From NCBI RefSeq assembly GCF_029436685.1, contig NZ_JAROCY010000012.1:62001-126000 (forward strand): DNA of 64,000 bases. The letters are read 5' to 3'. The number at the start of each line of letters is the position of its first letter. Position 1 is the stretch's first letter. Positions 59,580 to 64,000 of this stretch are shown one piece after another. This stretch comes from Novosphingobium cyanobacteriorum (GTDB lineage Bacteria > Pseudomonadota > Alphaproteobacteria > Sphingomonadales > Sphingomonadaceae). The notes below the pieces were generated by a model, which made no database searches, was not told where the DNA came from, and worked only from the letters and a program-made list of their open reading frames with translations. Position numbers and translations under genes: made by a program.

Positions 59580-60407
59580 TTAGCGGAGCAGCGACAGCAC
59601 GTTCTGCTGGCTCTGGTTCGCCTGGGCGATCATCGCGGTCGAGGCCTGCGACAGGATCTGGGCCTTCGCCATCTGCGTGGTTTCTGCAGAATAGTCGGTG
59701 TCCTGGATTCGCGAACGGGCGTCCGACAGGTTGGTGATGTTGTCGTTCAGGTTGTTGACCACCGATTCCAGACGGTTCTGGCCGGCACCGAGCGTTGCAC
59801 GGGCGCTGGAGATCGAGTCGAGTTCGGTGTCGATCGCGGTCAGCTGGCCGTTGGCAGCCGTGGCGGTCGAAACGTCATAGGAACCGGCAGCACCGCCGCT
59901 GGCGGCCAGCGTGGTCAGGTCGGCCATGGCAAGGTCAACGGTATCGGTCGCGTTGGCGCCGGTCTGCACCGTCACGGTGGCGGTCGAACCGTCGAACAGG
60001 GCAACGCCGTTGAACTTGGTGTTGCTGACGACCTGGTCGATCTGAGCGGTCAGTTCGTCAACTTCCGTCTGCATGTAAGCGCGGTCGGTGGCGTCCTGGT
60101 AGGTGCCCGAAGCGGACTGGGTGGCCAGTTCGCGGATGCGCTGCATCATGTTGGTCACTTCGTTCAGCGCACCGTCCGCGGTCTGCGACAGCGAGATGCC
60201 GTCGTTGGCGTTGCGGACCGCCTGGCTCATGCCCTTGATCTGCGCCGTCATCGAGGTGGCGATGGCGAGACCCGCGGCGTCGTCCTTGGCGCTGTTGATG
60301 CGCTTGCCGGTCGACAGGCGTTCCATCGCCGTCTGGGCCATCTTGCCGGCCGAGTTCGAAGCGTTGGCAGCGCGGATCGCGCTGATGTTGGTGTTGATAA
60401 CCGCCAT
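59580..60407 (-). CDS. fliC: Flagellin
   Basis: The 275-residue filament subunit. The N-terminal [20 protein letters not shown] and [13 protein letters not shown], and the C-terminal [20 protein letters not shown] and QQNVLSLLR, are the conserved D0/D1 coils. The variable centre is short, as in alphaproteobacterial flagellins. It is divergent from flbD. No consensus sigma-54 promoter is seen upstream; a weak FliA-like element is one base out of register. Confidence 0.96.
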   Translation of the reverse strand: MAVINTNISAIRAANASNSAGKMAQTAMERLSTGKRINSAKDDAAGLAIATSMTAQIKGMSQAVRNANDGISLSQTADGALNEVTNMMQRIRELATQSASGTYQDATDRAYMQTEVDELTAQIDQVVSNTKFNGVALFDGSTATVTVQTGANATDTVDLAMADLTTLAASGGAAGSYDVSTATAANGQLTAIDTELDSISSARATLGAGQNRLESVVNNLNDNITNLSDARSRIQDTDYSAETTQMAKAQILSQASTAMIAQANQSQQNVLSLLR

Positions 60408-60477
60408 TGTGTTTCTCCAGTGAGTGGGTCGTTCCCAAGGTGGCCCCGGGGTCGAATTGGGATCGACGCGGCTGCCA

Positions 60478-60535
60478 CGGCAAAGACCGGCAGGATCTTG
60501 CCGGGTTTAAGCCCCCCACCGGCGGCGATTTGCCG
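60478..60535. promoter_or_regulatory. Cluster of CGGCAA/TTGCCG-type half-sites between fliC and flbD
   Basis: CGGCAA (60478), CGGCAG (60488), TTGCCG (60498) and TTGCCG (60530) lie within 58 bp; the middle two form the palindrome CCGGCA-N6-TGCCGG on one strand reading. The same half-site is arrayed upstream of flgB. It is a candidate site for autoregulation and fliC control by the FlbD-like protein. Confidence 0.5.
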
Positions 60536-60644
60536 GATATAAGTTGATTCACTTAGTAACTCTGTCCCCCTTAAATTACCGGGGTGTTTGACGTTTTCGC
60601 GCGAAAAAGCCCCCAACGGGATGGTTAAGACGGGGCAAGATTTC

Positions 60645-61918
<1,274 letters not shown>

Positions 61919-61922
<4 letters not shown>

Positions 61923-62284
61923 GCGGCATCGGCGGCATCGGCGGCGGCGCTGCCGGGATCCAGCAGATCCTGGCCATGCGCCAGCAGATCATCGACCGTT
62001 CGCAGCTGCTGCAGCAGGTCAAGGACACCAAGGGCGCCGATGCGCCCGTCGCCACCACGCCTGCCGGCAACTTCACCGATGCGCTCAAGTCCGCGCTCGA
62101 CAATGTGAACCAGACCCAGATGAAGGCCGAAAGCCTGACCGAGGGTTACGAAAAGGGCGAAGTGACCGACATCGCCAAGGTCATGCTCGCCCGCCAGGAA
62201 TCCGGCGTCGCCTTCGAAGCGACGCTGCAGGTCCGCAACAAGCTGCTGTCCGCATATCAGGACATCATGCGCATGGGGGTTTGA
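61919..62284 (+). CDS. fliE: Flagellar hook-basal body protein FliE
   Basis: A 121-residue MS-ring/rod junction protein. The C-terminal YEKGEVTDIAKVMLARQESG segment, then ATLQVRNKLLSAYQDIMRM, is the FliE signature. The first 60 residues are Gly- and Gln-rich. It overlaps flbD (ATGA) and precedes fliF by five bases. Confidence 0.92.
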
Positions 62285-62289
62285 CGTAA

Positions 62290-64000
62290 ATGGCCGACCT
62301 GGTCCCAGCCGGCGACGTGCCTGCACAAGGTTCGCTGTTCGCACCGCTGACCGACCCGATGGGCGGCAGCGTGCTGACGCGCACCGGCCGTTTCCTCTCC
62401 CAGCCCCCGGTGCGCAAGTCGCTGCCGTGGTTCGGCGGCGTTGCTGCGGCGGGCCTCACCGGCCTGCTGTGGCTGACGATGGCCCCTGCCCCGCAGCGCG
62501 TGCTCTATTCCCAGCTGTCCGACAGCGAGCGTGCCGAAGTGGCCGCCTCGCTCGACAAGGCGGCGATCAAGTATACCATCGACAACGCCACCGGTGCGAT
62601 CACCGTGGGCGAGGACGATCTCTACAAGGCGCGCATGGTTGCCGCCTCCGACGGCGCGCTCGCCACGCCAGAAACCGGCGAGCAGATGATTGACAAGCTG
62701 CCGATGGGCGCCAGCCGCACGGTGGAGGGCGAACGCCTCCAGGCCGCGCGCGAGCGAGAGCTGGAACTCACCGTCATGCAGATCGACGGGGTGGAGGCGG
62801 TGCGCGTCCACCTTGCCCAGCCGGAAAAGTCGGTCTTCGTGCGTGACAGTTCGCCGCCGACTGCCTCGGTCATGGTCAAGCTCGCCCGCGGGCGACAGCT
62901 GTCCGACAGCCAGGTATCGGCCATCGTCAACCTCGTCGCCGGATCGGTTCCGGGGCTCTCGGTCGATGCGGTGAAGGTGATCGACCAGCACGGCCGCCTG
63001 CTCTCCGCCGGCCAGAATGGCGACAACGACCGCTTCGACCTGCAGGGTCGCATGGAAGAGAAACTGCGCCAGCAGGTCTCCACCTTGCTCACCCCCATGC
63101 TCGGCGAAGGCAATTTCTCCAGCGAGATCCAGATCGATCTCGACATGGACCAGCTGACCAGCGCGCGCGAATCCTATGACAAGCAGGGCGTGGTGCGCAG
63201 CGAGACGCAATCGGCTTCGCAGACCGCCGGCGGTGCCGGTGCGGTCGGCGTGCCGGGCGTGCTGTCCAACACCCCGCCCCCGCAGACACAGGTGCAGCAG
63301 GGCGCACCCGGCGCGCAGCCGGCACCCGCGCCCGGTGCCCCGGGCGCTCCCGGTGCAGTGCCAACCCCCACCAACACCGACAGCTCCTCCACCCGCACCT
63401 ATGAACTGGGTCGTGAAGTGGCCGTCACCAACGCCGCACCCGGCAAGATCAAGCGCCTGTCCGTCGCCGTGGCGCTCAGCGCCGAAGCTATGGCCAAGGC
63501 CAAGCCGCAGGAGATCGAACAGATCAAGCAGCTGGTCGGCGCCGCCGTGGGCGCAGACCCGGCGCGCGGCGATCAGGTGGTGGTCACCGTTCGCAGCTTC
63601 CAGCCTTCCAGCGTGGACCAGCCCAAGTTCTGGGAAACGCCGTGGTTCGCCACACTTGTGCGCAATGGCGTGGCACTGCTTGCCGTGCTGCTCACCTTGC
63701 TGCTCGGTGTGCGCCCCCTGATCCGCGCGCTGAAGGGTGACAAGGCCGAGGGCGCAGCGGCCGCGAAGAAAAAGAAGAAGGGCAAGAAGGGCGCGGCCGA
63801 CGACGAGGACGAAGCCGAAGGCGCCGAAGGCGAGGACGGCGCGATCGAATCGATCGAAAGCGCGCCGGCCAATCGCCTGCCCCCGCCACGGGATCGCGAG
63901 GAGCTGCGCATCGCGCAGGACCCTGAAACCGGGGTGATCGACGCCCAGCAGCTTGGCCGCCAGGTCGAACTGGCCCAGCGCCTCGTCGCCGAAAAACCCG
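62290..64000 (+). CDS. fliF: Flagellar MS-ring protein FliF, 3' partial
   Basis: 570 complete codons are visible before the window ends. An N-terminal membrane helix (about 45-65) is followed by the ring-building motifs (RVLYSQLSDSERAEVAASLD; then EGERLQAARERELELTVMQI and VEAVRVHLAQPEKSVFVRD). A Pro/Ala/Gly-rich insertion lies at about 320-360, then a second membrane helix (NGVALLAVLLTLLLGVRPLI). After it comes a Lys-rich patch and an acidic stretch. The C-terminal FliG-binding end lies outside the window. Confidence 0.96.
   Translation, partial: MADLVPAGDVPAQGSLFAPLTDPMGGSVLTRTGRFLSQPPVRKSLPWFGGVAAAGLTGLLWLTMAPAPQRVLYSQLSDSERAEVAASLDKAAIKYTIDNATGAITVGEDDLYKARMVAASDGALATPETGEQMIDKLPMGASRTVEGERLQAARERELELTVMQIDGVEAVRVHLAQPEKSVFVRDSSPPTASVMVKLARGRQLSDSQVSAIVNLVAGSVPGLSVDAVKVIDQHGRLLSAGQNGDNDRFDLQGRMEEKLRQQVSTLLTPMLGEGNFSSEIQIDLDMDQLTSARESYDKQGVVRSETQSASQTAGGAGAVGVPGVLSNTPPPQTQVQQGAPGAQPAPAPGAPGAPGAVPTPTNTDSSSTRTYELGREVAVTNAAPGKIKRLSVAVALSAEAMAKAKPQEIEQIKQLVGAAVGADPARGDQVVVTVRSFQPSSVDQPKFWETPWFATLVRNGVALLAVLLTLLLGVRPLIRALKGDKAEGAAAAKKKKKGKKGAADDEDEAEGAEGEDGAIESIESAPANRLPPPRDREELRIAQDPETGVIDAQQLGRQVELAQRLVAEKP

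Noticed and set aside
60483..60511. TTAAA-N14-GCCG element as a FliA promoter of fliC
   Set aside because: Spacing is one base short and the -10 half matches only in GCCG.

Overview
The window is one contiguous, GC-rich (roughly two-thirds G+C by eye) bacterial chromosome segment. It is most likely from a sphingomonad, of the Novosphingobium/Sphingobium/Erythrobacter kind of Alphaproteobacteria. Support comes from a ChpT-type phosphotransferase, an RpoH of alphaproteobacterial type, a sigma-54/FlbD-type flagellar regulator, the tig/clpP/clpX neighbourhood, a 22-bp TCGTGTCGAGCGAAGTCGAG-type palindrome that I recall as common in sphingomonad genomes, and a short proline-rich protein of a kind seen in this order. 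No phage, integrase, insertion sequence or CRISPR array was found.

Layout. 1-8.4 kb: end of an LtrA-like membrane protein, a DUF2332 protein, hisG-hisD-nusB, formaldehyde detoxification (fghA) with a VOC protein, tRNA-Gly(CCC), gloA, a SIMPL protein and a PPP-type phosphatase. 8.5-18.7 kb: mtgA, rpoH, rluD, an OprB-like porin in an operon behind a chemoreceptor, a JAMM (M67) peptidase, chpT, an AmpD-like amidase, the RNase P RNA, a His-rich CDF metal exporter and a fasciclin protein. 18.8-25.4 kb: clpX, clpP and tig on the minus strand, interrupted by a plus-strand amidase, then tRNA-Leu(TAG). 25.4-38.9 kb: a palindromic repeat, a lower-GC small gene, sppA, a 267-bp inverted-repeat element that runs into pyrB, pyrB with a catalytically degenerate dihydroorotase (PyrX), a ParA/DNA-binding/SPOR-lipoprotein operon, a Sel1-SPOR protein, an SGNH hydrolase, DUF418, a retropepsin-like protease and an L,D-transpeptidase.

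39-55.6 kb and 59.6-64 kb form a polar-type flagellar island. Minus strand: lytic transglycosylase-flhA-fliA, flgM-flgN, flgA, and an extra MotA/MotB-like pair. Plus strand: flgBCDEFGHIJKL-motA-motB, then flbD-fliE-fliF; flagellin fliC is divergent from flbD. Three exact TGGCAC-N5-TTGC sigma-54 promoters (flgB, flgA, lytic transglycosylase-flhA-fliA) together with an FlbD-like activator, FliA and FlgM outline a class II to class III hierarchy. Between the two flagellar blocks lie a nitroreductase, a DbpA-like DEAD-box helicase, csp and infA with two tiny conserved-looking genes.

The most unusual signal is at 59439-59569, directly downstream of fliC. It is a 131-nt region closed by a 9-bp stem that encloses four hairpins, three of which present the same GGTGGAG (minus strand: CTCCACC) loop. 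It looks like an undescribed structured RNA. Other points of interest are the inverted-repeat element that supplies the first codons of pyrB, a terminator, sigma-54 promoter and ribosome-binding site packed into about 70 bp, a second small stator pair, an FlgH without a lipobox cysteine, and very short FlgD and FlgE.
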